A stretch of 64,000 bases of DNA from Urechidicola croceus (GCF_001761325.1 NZ_CP017478.1:812001-876000); one strand, 5' to 3'; counted from the stretch's first letter, positions 1 to 9,300 are shown. The notes: generated by a model not told the origin, from the letters alone. Numbers and translations: made by a program.

Positions 1-1276
1 TTAATCCTGTAAAAAACACCTTATCACCAAGATAATTCCTCAACATATGTAGTATCAAACCACCTTTTTCATAACTCACCTGATCAAACATGTCATCTGC
101 AGAGCTATATTGAAATCGAATTAAGTCTTTATGATAATTATTTCCGTTTATATAATTTTCTTTCTCTTTTAACAAATGGGCATCTGCATAATCCTTACCA
201 TATTCATACTCAAACCACAAATACTCACCATAATTAGCAAAAGCCTCATTCATTGCTAAATTACTCCAACTCTCGGCAGTAACTAAATCGCCAAACCAAT
301 GATGAATTACTTCATGTGCAATAACATTTTCTTGTTTGTTTTCATCAATTAGTTCTCCTGCTTTTTGATATGCAGCATCAGAATGAATTACTGCTGTTGT
401 ATTTTCCATCGCTCCACTTACATAGTCTCTAACAACTATTTGGCTATATTTATCCCAAGGGTATGGAACACCTAATAAATCTTCATAAAACTGAAGCATT
501 TTGGGAGTTTTACCGAAAATTTCTCTTGCTAAAGGTTCATATTCCTTCTCAACATAATAATCAATTGATTTTCCTTTCCAAGAATCACTTACAACACTAA
601 ATTCACCTACACCCATAAAAAATAAATATGGTGCATGTTTTAAATCTTGTTTCCAATAATCAGTTCTTGTTCCGTCATTATTTTCTTCTTGACTTATTAA
701 AATACCGTTAGAAAGCGTTTCAAAACTTTTAGGAACCGTTATTAAAAGTTCCTGAGAAGTTTTTTGATTTGGCGAGTCAATTGTTGGAAACCAATTGCTA
801 TTATTTTCTGTTTCTCCTTCTGTCCAAATTTGAGTTGGTTTCGTTGGATCTTCATCTGTTGGATCAATAAAAAAGAGTCCTTTTTGATTAACATCCTCTC
901 GCCCAAGACCTAATTCTGGTCTTGCTGTATAACTAATATATATTGTAAATTGTTCGTCTTTATTATAGGGTCTATCTAAATCAACAATAAGTTCTTTGTT
1001 TTCAAAATAATTATAAGGTCTTTTCTGGCCGTTTAGGGTAACTGAATGAATTATCATCCCTTTGGCATCCAAAGTAACTTTAGCTGTTGGTAAAAAATGA
1101 GGAGTTAAAGTAATCCAAGCCTCACCTATTAGTTGACTTTTTGGGATATCAAATTTTACATTTAGTTTGGTGTGTACTAAATCATTTACTTTTTCTTTTT
1201 CTGATCTATATTTACCAGTTTGAGCATTTACTAAAAGTGAAAAACAAATAGCAAGTGTTAGCAATATTTTATTCAT
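1..1276 (-). CDS. M1 family metallopeptidase (gluzincin aminopeptidase), C-terminus cut off by window edge
   Basis: The visible 425 codons begin with a signal peptide (MNKILLTLAICFSLLVNAQ) and continue as an M1 aminopeptidase. The exopeptidase motif GAMEN is at residues 288-292, and the zinc site HEVIH at 321-325 is followed by Glu344 in NEAFANY, the exact 19-residue spacing of the family. M1 enzymes remove N-terminal residues from peptides; with this signal peptide it should act in the periplasm or outside the cell. The reading frame runs off the left edge, so the C-terminal domain is not visible. An in-frame ATG two codons upstream (1282) is possible, but the chosen start gives the cleaner signal peptide. 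It lies downstream of, and in the same direction as, the ECF operon, but a terminator separates them. A TAnnTTTG-like element lies on the minus strand at 1312-1305. Confidence 0.93.
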   Translation of the reverse strand, partial: MNKILLTLAICFSLLVNAQTGKYRSEKEKVNDLVHTKLNVKFDIPKSQLIGEAWITLTPHFLPTAKVTLDAKGMIIHSVTLNGQKRPYNYFENKELIVDLDRPYNKDEQFTIYISYTARPELGLGREDVNQKGLFFIDPTDEDPTKPTQIWTEGETENNSNWFPTIDSPNQKTSQELLITVPKSFETLSNGILISQEENNDGTRTDYWKQDLKHAPYLFFMGVGEFSVVSDSWKGKSIDYYVEKEYEPLAREIFGKTPKMLQFYEDLLGVPYPWDKYSQIVVRDYVSGAMENTTAVIHSDAAYQKAGELIDENKQENVIAHEVIHHWFGDLVTAESWSNLAMNEAFANYGEYLWFEYEYGKDYADAHLLKEKENYINGNNYHKDLIRFQYSSADDMFDQVSYEKGGLILHMLRNYLGDKVFFTGL

Positions 1277-1347
1277 AAACATTTTTCCTTTACATAAGTA
1301 GCGACAAAATTAATTTTTTAATTTATTTTCGCCGTTAATATATAGTT

Positions 1348-1381
1348 AAAAAGGCGCTTAAACAAAATCTAAGCGCCTTTA
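1348..1381 (-). terminator. Rho-independent terminator of the ECF/DUF4252 operon
   Basis: A perfect 11-bp inverted repeat (1350-1360 with 1370-1380, core AAGGCGCTTA) with a 9-nt loop sits just past the stop of the first DUF4252 gene. A/T runs on both flanks give a U-run on the minus-strand transcript. Confidence 0.8.
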
Positions 1382-1403
1382 AAAATATATGTTTTAATAT
1401 GAG

Positions 1404-1949
1404 TTACTTCATGTTCTTCATGAAAGTTTCAATTTGTTTCAATGAATTATTATCACCTTCCATATTAATTTTACCAATTAAATTCATCATTTTTGATGGA
1501 TCCATTTTATCACCTAATATCCTAACTAAAGCAAACCCCATTTCTTTATCTGATCCATAGATTATAACTTCATCAATAGCATTATCTTCTCCTAAATATT
1601 TTACAGACAGCGATTGTTTTCCTCCCACGGAAATCAATTCTTGATATTTTGGATTTTTTAAAATCTCCTTGACCTTAAGTTTCTCCTCGTTATATTCTAT
1701 TAAATTATTTTCATTCAATTGAAATCCAAGAAAATTTACTTTTTTAATAGAATTTAATGCTTCAATTTCTTCTTTGGAAACATCTTCTTGTTTTAATTTT
1801 AAGATACTTGCAGGAATATCTAAAGCAATAAAGTCTGTGTTTTCCTGACTATCAACATAGTATTTTTGTAATGATGGATGTTGATTACAAGAAATAGTAA
1901 ACATTGCCATAATTACTAATATTCCAAAATATTTAATAAATCGTTTCAT
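1404..1949 (-). CDS. DUF4252 domain lipoprotein
   Basis: This 181-residue protein starts with a lipoprotein signal ending in the lipobox FTISC (Cys21), so it is probably anchored in an envelope membrane. The rest fits the DUF4252 family: short alternating beta/alpha segments and a C-terminal Met/Lys-rich helix. The function of this family is not known. It is the last gene of a same-strand cluster (sigma factor, small membrane protein, second DUF4252 protein), which suggests that it is a target or accessory of that sigma system. An 87-bp gap separates it from the preceding gene, so it may have its own promoter. The family call comes from recognising the pattern and the gene context, not from a database search. 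Confidence 0.75.
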   Translation of the reverse strand: MKRFIKYFGILVIMAMFTISCNQHPSLQKYYVDSQENTDFIALDIPASILKLKQEDVSKEEIEALNSIKKVNFLGFQLNENNLIEYNEEKLKVKEILKNPKYQELISVGGKQSLSVKYLGEDNAIDEVIIYGSDKEMGFALVRILGDKMDPSKMMNLIGKINMEGDNNSLKQIETFMKNMK

Positions 1950-2036
1950 AATATTTCTTGATTTTAGTTTAGTAGATAAAAATCCCGACCACGCCTTAAT
2001 TGGATAAACCTCATGCGCAATCGGAATTAGTATAAT

Positions 2037-2576
2037 TTATTTATTTGCTTTTTTTAAATGCTCACCACCTGAAATATTCATCTTTTCAGTTAATTCTGCA
2101 ATTTTATTCAAATCTATATCTCCAGTTAAAGAAACTATTACAGCCTCAGCCTTACGATCATTATCACCCATGTGTTTTTCTAAACCGTTAACGAACATCA
2201 ACAATTCTTTTACATGATCATCGTCTTTTCCTTCTTTGACATAAATTCTCACCTGAGCATCCTTATCATCAACTCTAATCAATTCTGCTAGTTTTGCAGA
2301 TTTTAAATATGACTTTACAGTTCCTTCCATATCTCCTGCAATCGATTTACTTTCTGTTGTAAAAACTTTTAATCCATCAAGATTACCAACCATTTCAGCA
2401 TATTCTCTTGCCTCTTCGCTACCTCCACCAAATTTCATCATTAATTCAAAGGCTTTTTTGGTTACGACTATTGTTGTAACCTCGTCATTTCCATCAAATT
2501 TATCAAAAACTGATGTCTGTGCATTACCAATAAATGGTAGTAATACTATTGCTATAATTAAAACTATTTTTTTCAT
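2037..2576 (-). CDS. DUF4252 domain exported protein
   Basis: A second DUF4252-type protein, here with a cleavable signal peptide (MKKIVLIIAIVLLPFIGNAQ) instead of a lipobox. The frame stays open 51 bases further upstream, into the previous gene. I chose the ATG at 2576 because it begins directly with the signal peptide and leaves only 7 bases after the upstream stop at 2584. The mature part is about 160 residues, rich in charged residues, and shares the layout of its neighbour (a core of strands with a helix containing KLAELIRV, and a conserved-looking DDHVKELLMFVNGL segment). It probably acts in the periplasm. Function is unknown. Two adjacent paralogs, one lipidated and one soluble, suggest a working pair. 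Confidence 0.75.
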   Translation of the reverse strand: MKKIVLIIAIVLLPFIGNAQTSVFDKFDGNDEVTTIVVTKKAFELMMKFGGGSEEAREYAEMVGNLDGLKVFTTESKSIAGDMEGTVKSYLKSAKLAELIRVDDKDAQVRIYVKEGKDDDHVKELLMFVNGLEKHMGDNDRKAEAVIVSLTGDIDLNKIAELTEKMNISGGEHLKKANK

Positions 2577-2583
2577 GATTCTC

Positions 2584-3024
2584 TTACTTTTTAGGTTGTT
2601 TAAAAATTTTATTTGTTGTTGTTTCATATTGCTCTAAATACGCTATTGCTGATGCCCCTTTATTTAGGTTGTTGGACAAAAGTTCAAACGCCTTTTGAGT
2701 ATTTTCGAAAGCAATCCTCGCTTCCTCTTTTTCTACTTTCAGTTTTTCATTATACTGATAACCAGCATACACACTGAATAATAGAGCAACTGATGCTACC
2801 ATAGACAACCACTTCCAATTCTTCTTTTTAGTATTTAATTGAATAGCTTGTGGGTAACTTTCAGTTTTGTTTTTAGCAAAATATCCAAATAATGCCTGAT
2901 ATTCTTCCAAGTGAGGTGCAACATTACCATTTACAAAGTAATCTTGTAAAATTGCTTCTTCTTGTAAAGTTGTTTCTGCATTTAGATATTTATCTAACAA
3001 TTGGTCTATTTTATTTGATTCCAT
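2584..3024 (-). CDS. Small single-pass membrane protein, probable anti-sigma factor
   Basis: This 146-residue protein has a cytoplasmic N-terminal helical region (residues 1-70, with DQLLDKYLNAETT resembling the helical start of anti-sigma proteins). One transmembrane helix follows at about 74-90 (WLSMVASVALLFSVYAGY), then a charged helical tail that would face the periplasm. Its start overlaps the end of the sigma-factor gene by 14 bp, which implies translational coupling. That position and topology are typical of membrane anti-sigma factors that hold an ECF sigma at the membrane. I do not see a zinc-binding HxxxCxxC motif, so it is not a classical ZAS-domain protein. The anti-sigma role is inferred from context. 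Confidence 0.65.
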   Translation of the reverse strand: MESNKIDQLLDKYLNAETTLQEEAILQDYFVNGNVAPHLEEYQALFGYFAKNKTESYPQAIQLNTKKKNWKWLSMVASVALLFSVYAGYQYNEKLKVEKEEARIAFENTQKAFELLSNNLNKGASAIAYLEQYETTTNKIFKQPKK

Positions 3025-3520
3025 AATTGTGTTGTTTAATCAATTGTTCTCTTATTGTTTTTCTGGCTCTTGATAACGCAACTCTAACCGCTGTTGGCTT
3101 TATATCAAGCACCTTGCCAATTTCTTCATATTCGTATTGTTCTACATCTCTCAGTTGAATGATTATTCTTTGTTGTTCTGGCAACAGTGCTATCAATTGA
3201 TGTACTTTTGACACACTATCATTCAATTCTGTAATTCGCTCTAGCGACGTTCCATTTTCCTTATAATTACTATGTACTAATGATAAGTTACTTGCCTGTT
3301 TAGATTTCAACCTATCAAAACAATAATTTTTTGTCATGGTCATAGCAAATGCTTCTACATTTTTATAAGTATTTAGTTTCTCTTTATTCTTCCAAAGTTT
3401 TAATAACAATTCTTGTGTTGCATCTTCAGCTTCTTCACTTGACACCAATAATCGTTTAGATAATCTAAAAACCTTATCTTTGAAAGGCATTACAATATTT
3501 AAAAACTCCTTTTGTTTCAT
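3011..3520 (-). CDS. RNA polymerase sigma factor, ECF subfamily
   Basis: This 169-residue protein has the two-domain layout of ECF sigma factors. Region 2 spans about residues 8-80 (SEEAEDATQELLLKLW, followed by a segment with NYCFDRLK). Region 4 spans about 110-160, containing LPEQQRIIIQLRDVEQY, then the helix-turn-helix EEIGKVLDIKPTAVRVALSR. No extra C-terminal domain is present. It is the first gene of an operon with a probable anti-sigma protein and two DUF4252 proteins. The upstream region contains a GTTAC-N16-CGTC element on this strand, as expected if the sigma factor transcribes its own operon. The stimulus cannot be read from the sequence. Confidence 0.93.
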   Translation of the reverse strand: MKQKEFLNIVMPFKDKVFRLSKRLLVSSEEAEDATQELLLKLWKNKEKLNTYKNVEAFAMTMTKNYCFDRLKSKQASNLSLVHSNYKENGTSLERITELNDSVSKVHQLIALLPEQQRIIIQLRDVEQYEYEEIGKVLDIKPTAVRVALSRARKTIREQLIKQHNYGIK

Positions 3521-3567
3521 TAGTTTGGTTGTTGGTTGGCCGATTTTTTTCGCTCGGTTACAATTAT

Positions 3568-3592
3568 GACGAATAAGTTACGTTTTTGTAAC
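3568..3592 (-). promoter_or_regulatory. Candidate ECF-type promoter of the sigma operon
   Basis: Read on the minus strand, GTTAC (3592-3588) and CGTC (3571-3568) are separated by 16 bases, the spacing typical of ECF -35 and -10 elements. The -10 lies about 48 bases before the sigma-factor start codon. The -35 half is also one arm of a palindrome (GTTAC-N6-GTAAC, 3577-3592), so a dimeric regulator site is an alternative reading. Confidence 0.45.
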
Positions 3593-3661
3593 AAGCACTT
3601 TTTAAATTTGTAATCTTTTTTAATATATTGCGACTTAACACCTGATTAAAACCTTTTATAT

Positions 3662-5119
3662 ATGAAACGAATAATTTATACCTTACTTTTATTTTCTGTT
3701 CTTTTAATTACTACTAACTGTAGTAAAGATAACAATGATGATGTACCTGTTGATTTAGAGATTCAGAACTTTGTATGGAAAGGATTAAATTTATTCTATT
3801 TTTGGCAACAAGATTTACCAAACTTATCAGATCAAAGATTCACTTCACAAGAACAATTAAATAACTTCTTAGATGATTACAGTGCACCAGATGATTTGTT
3901 TTACAATCTTTTAAATAATTATCCTGTTACTGACAAATATTCTTGGATTGTAGATGATTATATTGCTCTTGAGCAGCAATTACAACAAGGCATTACGGGA
4001 ACTACAGGTGTTGATTTTGGCTTAGTGTATGAAAACGGAAGTGAAACTGATATTTTTGGTTATGTAAAGTATATTATTCCTGGTTCAGATGCTTCAACTA
4101 AAAATATTCAACGAGGAGATATATTTCATGCTGTTAATGGAGTTCCATTAACAGTGAGTAATTATAATCAATTATTATTTTCAACAGAATCTTACACTTT
4201 AAACCTTGCTGATTTAAACAATGGTAATCCAACAGATAATGGCATCGAAGTAAGTTTAACCAAAACTGAAGTGCAGGAAAATCCAATATTAATTACAAAT
4301 ACATTTGACGTTGCCGGAAAAAAGATTGGATATTTAATGTACAACAGTTTTACTAGTGCTTTTGACAGTGAATTAAATGATGTGTTTGCAAATTTTCAAA
4401 CTGATGGAGTTACAGATTTAGTATTAGACTTAAGATACAATTCTGGCGGTTCAGTAAGAACAGCAACTTATCTTTCAAGTATGATAACCGGTCAATTTAC
4501 AGATGAAATATTTACACAAGAGCGTTGGAATGATAAATGGCAGACTTACTTCGAAGAAAATGATCCTGAGAGTTTAATTAATAATTTTGTTGACGAATTG
4601 AATAACGGAACTGCAATCAACAGTTTGAATTTAGAAAATATTGTGATTTTAATTACTGGAAATTCTGCATCCGCTAGTGAATTAGTAATTAATGGCTTGA
4701 ATCCTTATATAAATGTTACTACAATCGGAACTAAAACAGAAGGTAAATATGTTGCTTCAATAACTATTTATGACTCTGAAAATTATGGACGTGAAGGTGC
4801 AAACCCAAATCATACTTGGGCAATGCAACCAATTGTATTAGAAGAACAAAATAAATTGGGTGAAAATGCTCCGAATGGTTTTGCTCCATCTATTGAATTC
4901 CCAGAAGATTATAGCAACTTAGGAACACTGGGACATGACACTGAGCCCATGTTAGAAAGAGCCATAACATTTATCACAACAGGAAATAGAGGTGGTTTTA
5001 ACTTAACAGAAAGAGGTGGGTTTATAATAGAAGAATTTACAAACTCTAAAAGTCATACTGCTAAAGGTTCTAATATGTATATTGATAAAGAATTACCTGT
5101 AAATGTAAGACTATTCTAA
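3662..5119 (+). CDS. S41 family peptidase lipoprotein (C-terminal processing protease type)
   Basis: This 485-residue lipoprotein has a lipobox ending at Cys20 (LITTNC). An N-terminal helical region is followed by a PDZ-like segment (about residues 110-200, with FHAVNGVPLT) and then the S41 protease core. Ser337 in NSASASE and Lys362 in GTKTEGK are 25 residues apart, the same spacing as the Ser/Lys catalytic pair of tail-specific proteases, so the enzyme is probably active. RYNSGGSVRTA is the conserved glycine-rich segment of the substrate groove. It probably trims or degrades proteins in the periplasm or at the cell surface. The gene is alone on its strand, and its last 9 bases overlap the end of the convergent patatin gene. 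Confidence 0.92.
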   Translation: MKRIIYTLLLFSVLLITTNCSKDNNDDVPVDLEIQNFVWKGLNLFYFWQQDLPNLSDQRFTSQEQLNNFLDDYSAPDDLFYNLLNNYPVTDKYSWIVDDYIALEQQLQQGITGTTGVDFGLVYENGSETDIFGYVKYIIPGSDASTKNIQRGDIFHAVNGVPLTVSNYNQLLFSTESYTLNLADLNNGNPTDNGIEVSLTKTEVQENPILITNTFDVAGKKIGYLMYNSFTSAFDSELNDVFANFQTDGVTDLVLDLRYNSGGSVRTATYLSSMITGQFTDEIFTQERWNDKWQTYFEENDPESLINNFVDELNNGTAINSLNLENIVILITGNSASASELVINGLNPYINVTTIGTKTEGKYVASITIYDSENYGREGANPNHTWAMQPIVLEEQNKLGENAPNGFAPSIEFPEDYSNLGTLGHDTEPMLERAITFITTGNRGGFNLTERGGFIIEEFTNSKSHTAKGSNMYIDKELPVNVRLF

Positions 5120-6025
5120 GTCCATTTTCAATTCATTCATCAACTCACTTTGTTGGCTTTTGGCGTATTCATAACCTTCTTGCCACCATCGTGCCATTAA
5201 TTTTTTATCAAAAACTAAAGAATTTGTCGTTAAAACAGTTGGCGTATAGTAAAGATTCAATTTAACATCGTTTTGTTTTGCTGATAATTTACCAATTGTA
5301 ATATTATGCTTTTCAACATGATCCATCATAAAAGCAAAAGCATTCATTAAAATTGAAAAAGGGTTTTTTGATGGAATTCTATTAATCTGTGTGACTTCTG
5401 TTTCCAAAATAATTACATCAACTTCTTTAGCACCACGATTTATGGCTTCACGAATCGGAACAAGACAACCAAAACCCCCATCAGCATAATGACATCCGTT
5501 TTTATATAACAAACTCATAAATGGTATATAATTACATGAAGCCCAAATCCAGTCACAAAATTCTTCATAATTAAAGTCTTTTATTGACTTGTATTCTACT
5601 TCATTTGCCGTAATATTTGAAACAGTTACAATTGCATCTTTATTGGATTCTTTCACTAAATTAAAATCTTCTTCTGTAATATTATTCTTTATTAACTTCC
5701 TTAAATTTTTACTTTCACCAAAAGTTTTTCTCCCCATAAGAAAGTTCCATAAAACATTTAAGTGATTAATTGTTACCACTTTACTTCCATGAACTTTTTT
5801 CACTACAAATGGATTGTTACTGAATATTGTTCTTTGATTAACAGAGGTGTATAATTCTCTTAAAGCCTCAATCTTATTTAAAGCTAAATGTGTAACCATC
5901 AAGCTGCCAGTTGAAGTCCCTAAAAATAAATCATAATCCTTGCCCTTTACCTGCATTAAATATTCTACCACTCCACCAGCAAAGGCTCCTTTACTACCAC
6001 CTCCTGAAATTACTAGTGCTTTCAT
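5111..6025 (-). CDS. Patatin-like phospholipase
   Basis: The 304-residue protein carries every element of the patatin Ser/Asp catalytic dyad. The oxyanion loop GGGSKG is at residues 8-13, the nucleophile elbow GTSTG is at 36-40 (Ser38), and DGG is at 182-184 (Asp182). Patatins hydrolyse acyl chains from phospholipids or other lipids. There is no signal peptide, so this one is probably cytoplasmic or membrane-associated. It stands alone, converges on the S41 protease gene and shares 9 bases with it at the 3' ends. No terminator is visible between the two. The substrate is unknown. Confidence 0.92.
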   Translation of the reverse strand: MKALVISGGGSKGAFAGGVVEYLMQVKGKDYDLFLGTSTGSLMVTHLALNKIEALRELYTSVNQRTIFSNNPFVVKKVHGSKVVTINHLNVLWNFLMGRKTFGESKNLRKLIKNNITEEDFNLVKESNKDAIVTVSNITANEVEYKSIKDFNYEEFCDWIWASCNYIPFMSLLYKNGCHYADGGFGCLVPIREAINRGAKEVDVIILETEVTQINRIPSKNPFSILMNAFAFMMDHVEKHNITIGKLSAKQNDVKLNLYYTPTVLTTNSLVFDKKLMARWWQEGYEYAKSQQSELMNELKMDLE

Positions 6026-6083
6026 CTATTCTTGTTATTGTTTTTGATTATTTTTGACATCAATTTAATTATAAATATACAAT

Positions 6084-6635
6084 ATGAAATTTAAAGTTTC
6101 TATTTTACTTCTATTTTTAATAACCTTTACAAGTTGCGCAAAAAAAACACTTTTAGAACAAACTATAAACTGCTCAGGTTCAGCATCAATTAACAATAGT
6201 AAAGTATATAAAGACATTAAAAAAAACTTTACAATCAAAATTCCCAAAGATTGGAAAACACAATTTTATTATGATAATTATCAATCCGACATTTCATCTG
6301 CTGATACAACAAAACAATTAACAAAAACTTTTATACTCAATACTTCTTCAAAACAAGGTGAACTAATTTTAGATCGCAATTTCGAATCTACTATTAAATC
6401 AAAAAATAAATATGAAATTATCAATTCACAATTTGAAAACATACTTAACAAACCTTCATATTGGTATATAGCAAAGGGTAAAAAGAATAATTTCGAATAT
6501 CAAAATTTAAATTTATTCATACAAACATCAGTAGATACATACTTAGAAATAAAAACTGAAGTATATGGCAATGAAAATATTAATGAAAGATTATGTAAAG
6601 CCATTTCTATAATAAAAACCATTGAATTCATTTAA
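6084..6635 (+). CDS. Hypothetical lipoprotein
   Basis: This 183-residue protein has a lipoprotein signal ending at Cys18 (LITFTSCAKK). The segment KNFTIKIPKDWKTQFYYDNY resembles the start of PsbP-like/DUF1795-type domains, in which a short strand is followed by a 'P-x-x-W' turn, but I cannot assign a family with confidence. It lies 24 bases upstream of pepT on the same strand and may share its transcript. It has no recognisable catalytic residues. Confidence 0.7.
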   Translation: MKFKVSILLLFLITFTSCAKKTLLEQTINCSGSASINNSKVYKDIKKNFTIKIPKDWKTQFYYDNYQSDISSADTTKQLTKTFILNTSSKQGELILDRNFESTIKSKNKYEIINSQFENILNKPSYWYIAKGKKNNFEYQNLNLFIQTSVDTYLEIKTEVYGNENINERLCKAISIIKTIEFI

Positions 6636-6659
6636 AAAACACTTTTAACAATTTAAATT

Positions 6660-7889
6660 ATGCAAACAATAATAAATAGATTTATAAAATATATTAAAAT
6701 AGATACTCAATCTGACCCAAACAACCCAGAATTCCCAAGCACAAAAAAACAATGGGATTTAGCACATTTATTAGTTGAAGAATTAAAAGAAATTGGTTTA
6801 GAAGAAGTTGAATTGGACAACAATTGTTATATCATGGCAACTTTACCAAGTAATTTAGATTATAAAGTACCTACAATAGGTTTCATCTCACATATAGACA
6901 CAAGCCCAGATTTTAATGCAACTAATATAAATCCTCAAATTCATAAAAATTACGATGGAAAAGATATTATTTTAAATGCTGAAAAAAATATTATTCTCTC
7001 ACCAAATTATTTTGAAGATTTAAAACAATACAAAGGGCAAACTATTATTACTACTGATGGAACAACCCTTTTAAGTGCTGATGACAAAGCAGGAATTACT
7101 GAAATTGTAACTGCAATGGAATATTTAATTCAGCACCCTGAAATAAAGCATGGAAAAATTAGAATTGCCTTTACTCCTGATGAAGAAGTTGGTAAAGGTG
7201 CACATTTATTTGATGTTGAAAAGTTTGGCGCAGAATGGGCTTACACTATGGACGGAAGCCAAATTGGTGAATTAGAATATGAGAATTTTAATGCAGCTGG
7301 TGCCAAAGTAACTATCAACGGTAAAATCGTTCATCCTGGTTATGCTAAAGGCAAAATGATTAATTCAATGTTAATTGCAAATGAATTCATTTCTGGCTTA
7401 CCAAAAAATGAAATCCCACAAGAAACATCAGGTTATGAAGGCTTTTTTCATTTACATACTTTAAATGGTGAAGTAGAAAAAACAACTTTAGAATACATCA
7501 TTCGCGATCATGACATGAATAAATTCAACAATCGAAAGGAGCAATTTCAACAAGTTGCAAATGATTTAAATAAAAAACTTGGAAGTGATTTAGTTCTAGT
7601 TGAAATAAAAGATCAGTACTACAATATGCGTGAAAAAGTTGAGCCAGTAATGCATATTGTTGATATTGCTGAAGAAGCAATGAAACAACTTGGTATTAAA
7701 CCACTTATTAAAGCAATTCGAGGTGGAACAGATGGTTCACAACTTTCATATAAAGGCTTGCCTTGTCCTAATATTTTTGCTGGTGGACATAATTTTCATG
7801 GTAAGTATGAATATTTGCCTGTTGAATCTATGGAAAAAGCAGTAGCAGTTATTGTAAAAATTGCTGAATTAGTTGCTGAAAGAAAATAA
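6660..7889 (+). CDS. pepT: Peptidase T (tripeptide aminopeptidase)
   Basis: At 409 residues the length matches peptidase T. The M20 metal-binding residues are all present: His78 and Asp80 in SHIDTS, Asp141 in SADDKAG, Glu175/Glu176 in FTPDEEVG, the aspartate in YTMDGSQIG, and the C-terminal histidine in [15 protein letters not shown]. The enzyme cleaves the N-terminal residue from tripeptides in the cytoplasm and helps recycle peptide nitrogen. It follows the small lipoprotein gene by 24 bases. Confidence 0.97.
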   Translation: MQTIINRFIKYIKIDTQSDPNNPEFPSTKKQWDLAHLLVEELKEIGLEEVELDNNCYIMATLPSNLDYKVPTIGFISHIDTSPDFNATNINPQIHKNYDGKDIILNAEKNIILSPNYFEDLKQYKGQTIITTDGTTLLSADDKAGITEIVTAMEYLIQHPEIKHGKIRIAFTPDEEVGKGAHLFDVEKFGAEWAYTMDGSQIGELEYENFNAAGAKVTINGKIVHPGYAKGKMINSMLIANEFISGLPKNEIPQETSGYEGFFHLHTLNGEVEKTTLEYIIRDHDMNKFNNRKEQFQQVANDLNKKLGSDLVLVEIKDQYYNMREKVEPVMHIVDIAEEAMKQLGIKPLIKAIRGGTDGSQLSYKGLPCPNIFAGGHNFHGKYEYLPVESMEKAVAVIVKIAELVAERK

Positions 7890-8000
7890 AATTGTTAAAT
7901 AATTAACAAAATGAAATATTTTGACAAAAATTTAATTATACATCAATTTGATAAGGATTATTTCAATATTTGCACTCATTCAATCAAACAAATATTTTAA

Positions 8001-9206
8001 ATGCAGAATCAGTTACTTTTATCTTTAGTAGAAAAATACGGTTGTCCATTATATGTTTATGACGCCAACAAAATTGAGGCACAATACAATCGCATGATCA
8101 ATGCCTTTTCTAGTGTGAAAAATCTTAAGATAAATTACGCAGTAAAAGCAAATACAAACCTTAATATTTTAAAAATATTAAGAAATTTAGGATCAGGAAC
8201 TGATTGTGTTTCTATACAAGAGGTTAAATTGTGTATTAAAGCAGGATTTAATATTAAAGATATATCTTATACTCCAAGTGGAGTTTCTTTTGAAGAAATC
8301 AATGAAGCAATAAGTTTAGGTGTCAAAATTACACTTGACAATTTTTCAATTTTAGAAAAATTTGGAGAAAAATATCCTAATACACCAGTTTCATTGCGTA
8401 TAAATCCTCATGTAATGGCTGGAGGTAATCATAAAATATCTACAGGCCATATAGATTCAAAATTTGGTATTTCAATTTATCAAATTGATGAAATTAAAAA
8501 TGTAATTTCTAAGTACGGAACCACCATTAATGGAATACACATGCATACTGGTTCAGACATTTATAATATTGATGCATTTTTAAAAGCAACAGAAATATTA
8601 TTAAATGTCGCTAAAGAGTTTAATACTATTGAGTTTGTTGACTTTGGAAGTGGATTCAAAGTCCCTTACAAATCAGGAGATAATGAAACAAATATTGAAG
8701 AAATGGGCTTAAAATTGAGTCATCGCTTCAAGGAATTCTGTAAGGAATATGGTAAAGATTTAACACTAATTTTTGAACCAGGAAAATTTCTCGTTAGTGA
8801 ATCTGGAAATTTATTGGTAAAAGTAAATGTTGTTAAAACAACTCCAAACATTGTTTTTGCAGGAGTTGACAGTGGATTAAACCATTTGATAAGACCTATG
8901 ATGTATGATGCATATCATCATATTACAAATGTTTCAAATCCTGATGGAGATAAAAAATATTATTCAGTAGTAGGTTATATTTGTGAAACAGACACATTTG
9001 GTGCCGATCGAAAAATTGGAGAAATTACCGAAGGTGATATTTTATGCTTACACAATGCTGGTGCATATAGTTTCTCTATGTCTTCAAATTATAATTCACG
9101 TTACCGTCCTGCTGAAGTTATGGTTTATAATGGAAAAGATTATTTAATACGCGAACGCGAAACTTTTGAAGATTTATTAAGAAATCAAGTTGAAATTAAT
9201 TTATAA
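8001..9206 (+). CDS. lysA: Diaminopimelate decarboxylase
   Basis: This 401-residue protein belongs to the fold-III PLP-dependent decarboxylases. Lys49 in NYAVKANTN is the cofactor lysine, HMHTGSDI matches the conserved His/Gly-Ser phosphate-binding region, and FEPGKF and ICETDTFGADR supply the substrate and dimer-interface residues. It converts meso-diaminopimelate to lysine, the last step of the lysine branch of the aspartate pathway. The next genes downstream start the threonine branch, so the block joins two branches of aspartate-family synthesis. The 111-bp gap upstream contains a 29-codon open frame whose stop directly abuts this ATG. It is probably not translated. Confidence 0.96.
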   Translation: MQNQLLLSLVEKYGCPLYVYDANKIEAQYNRMINAFSSVKNLKINYAVKANTNLNILKILRNLGSGTDCVSIQEVKLCIKAGFNIKDISYTPSGVSFEEINEAISLGVKITLDNFSILEKFGEKYPNTPVSLRINPHVMAGGNHKISTGHIDSKFGISIYQIDEIKNVISKYGTTINGIHMHTGSDIYNIDAFLKATEILLNVAKEFNTIEFVDFGSGFKVPYKSGDNETNIEEMGLKLSHRFKEFCKEYGKDLTLIFEPGKFLVSESGNLLVKVNVVKTTPNIVFAGVDSGLNHLIRPMMYDAYHHITNVSNPDGDKKYYSVVGYICETDTFGADRKIGEITEGDILCLHNAGAYSFSMSSNYNSRYRPAEVMVYNGKDYLIRERETFEDLLRNQVEINL

Positions 9207-9300
9207 ACACTAATTATATTACTTTTCTAAGTATAATACATTTTTAACCATTATTTTGTATTTCACAAACTCCTACTTATATTTTTAAAAAAAATATTTG

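Noticed and set aside
1981-2028. Inverted repeat AATCCCGA/TCGGAATT between the two DUF4252 genes as a terminator
   Set aside because: It has one mismatch, a 32-base loop and no U-run at the end, so it is too weak to call.
6065-6247. Minus-strand open frame between the patatin and the small lipoprotein
   Set aside because: It lies antisense to the lipoprotein gene and has low-complexity composition with no recognisable feature.
7911-8000. A 29-codon frame ending exactly at the lysA start codon, possible lysine leader
   Set aside because: Only 4 of 29 residues are lysine, no alternative hairpins are visible, and promoter-like sequence (AATATTTG) lies inside it. It is probably chance.
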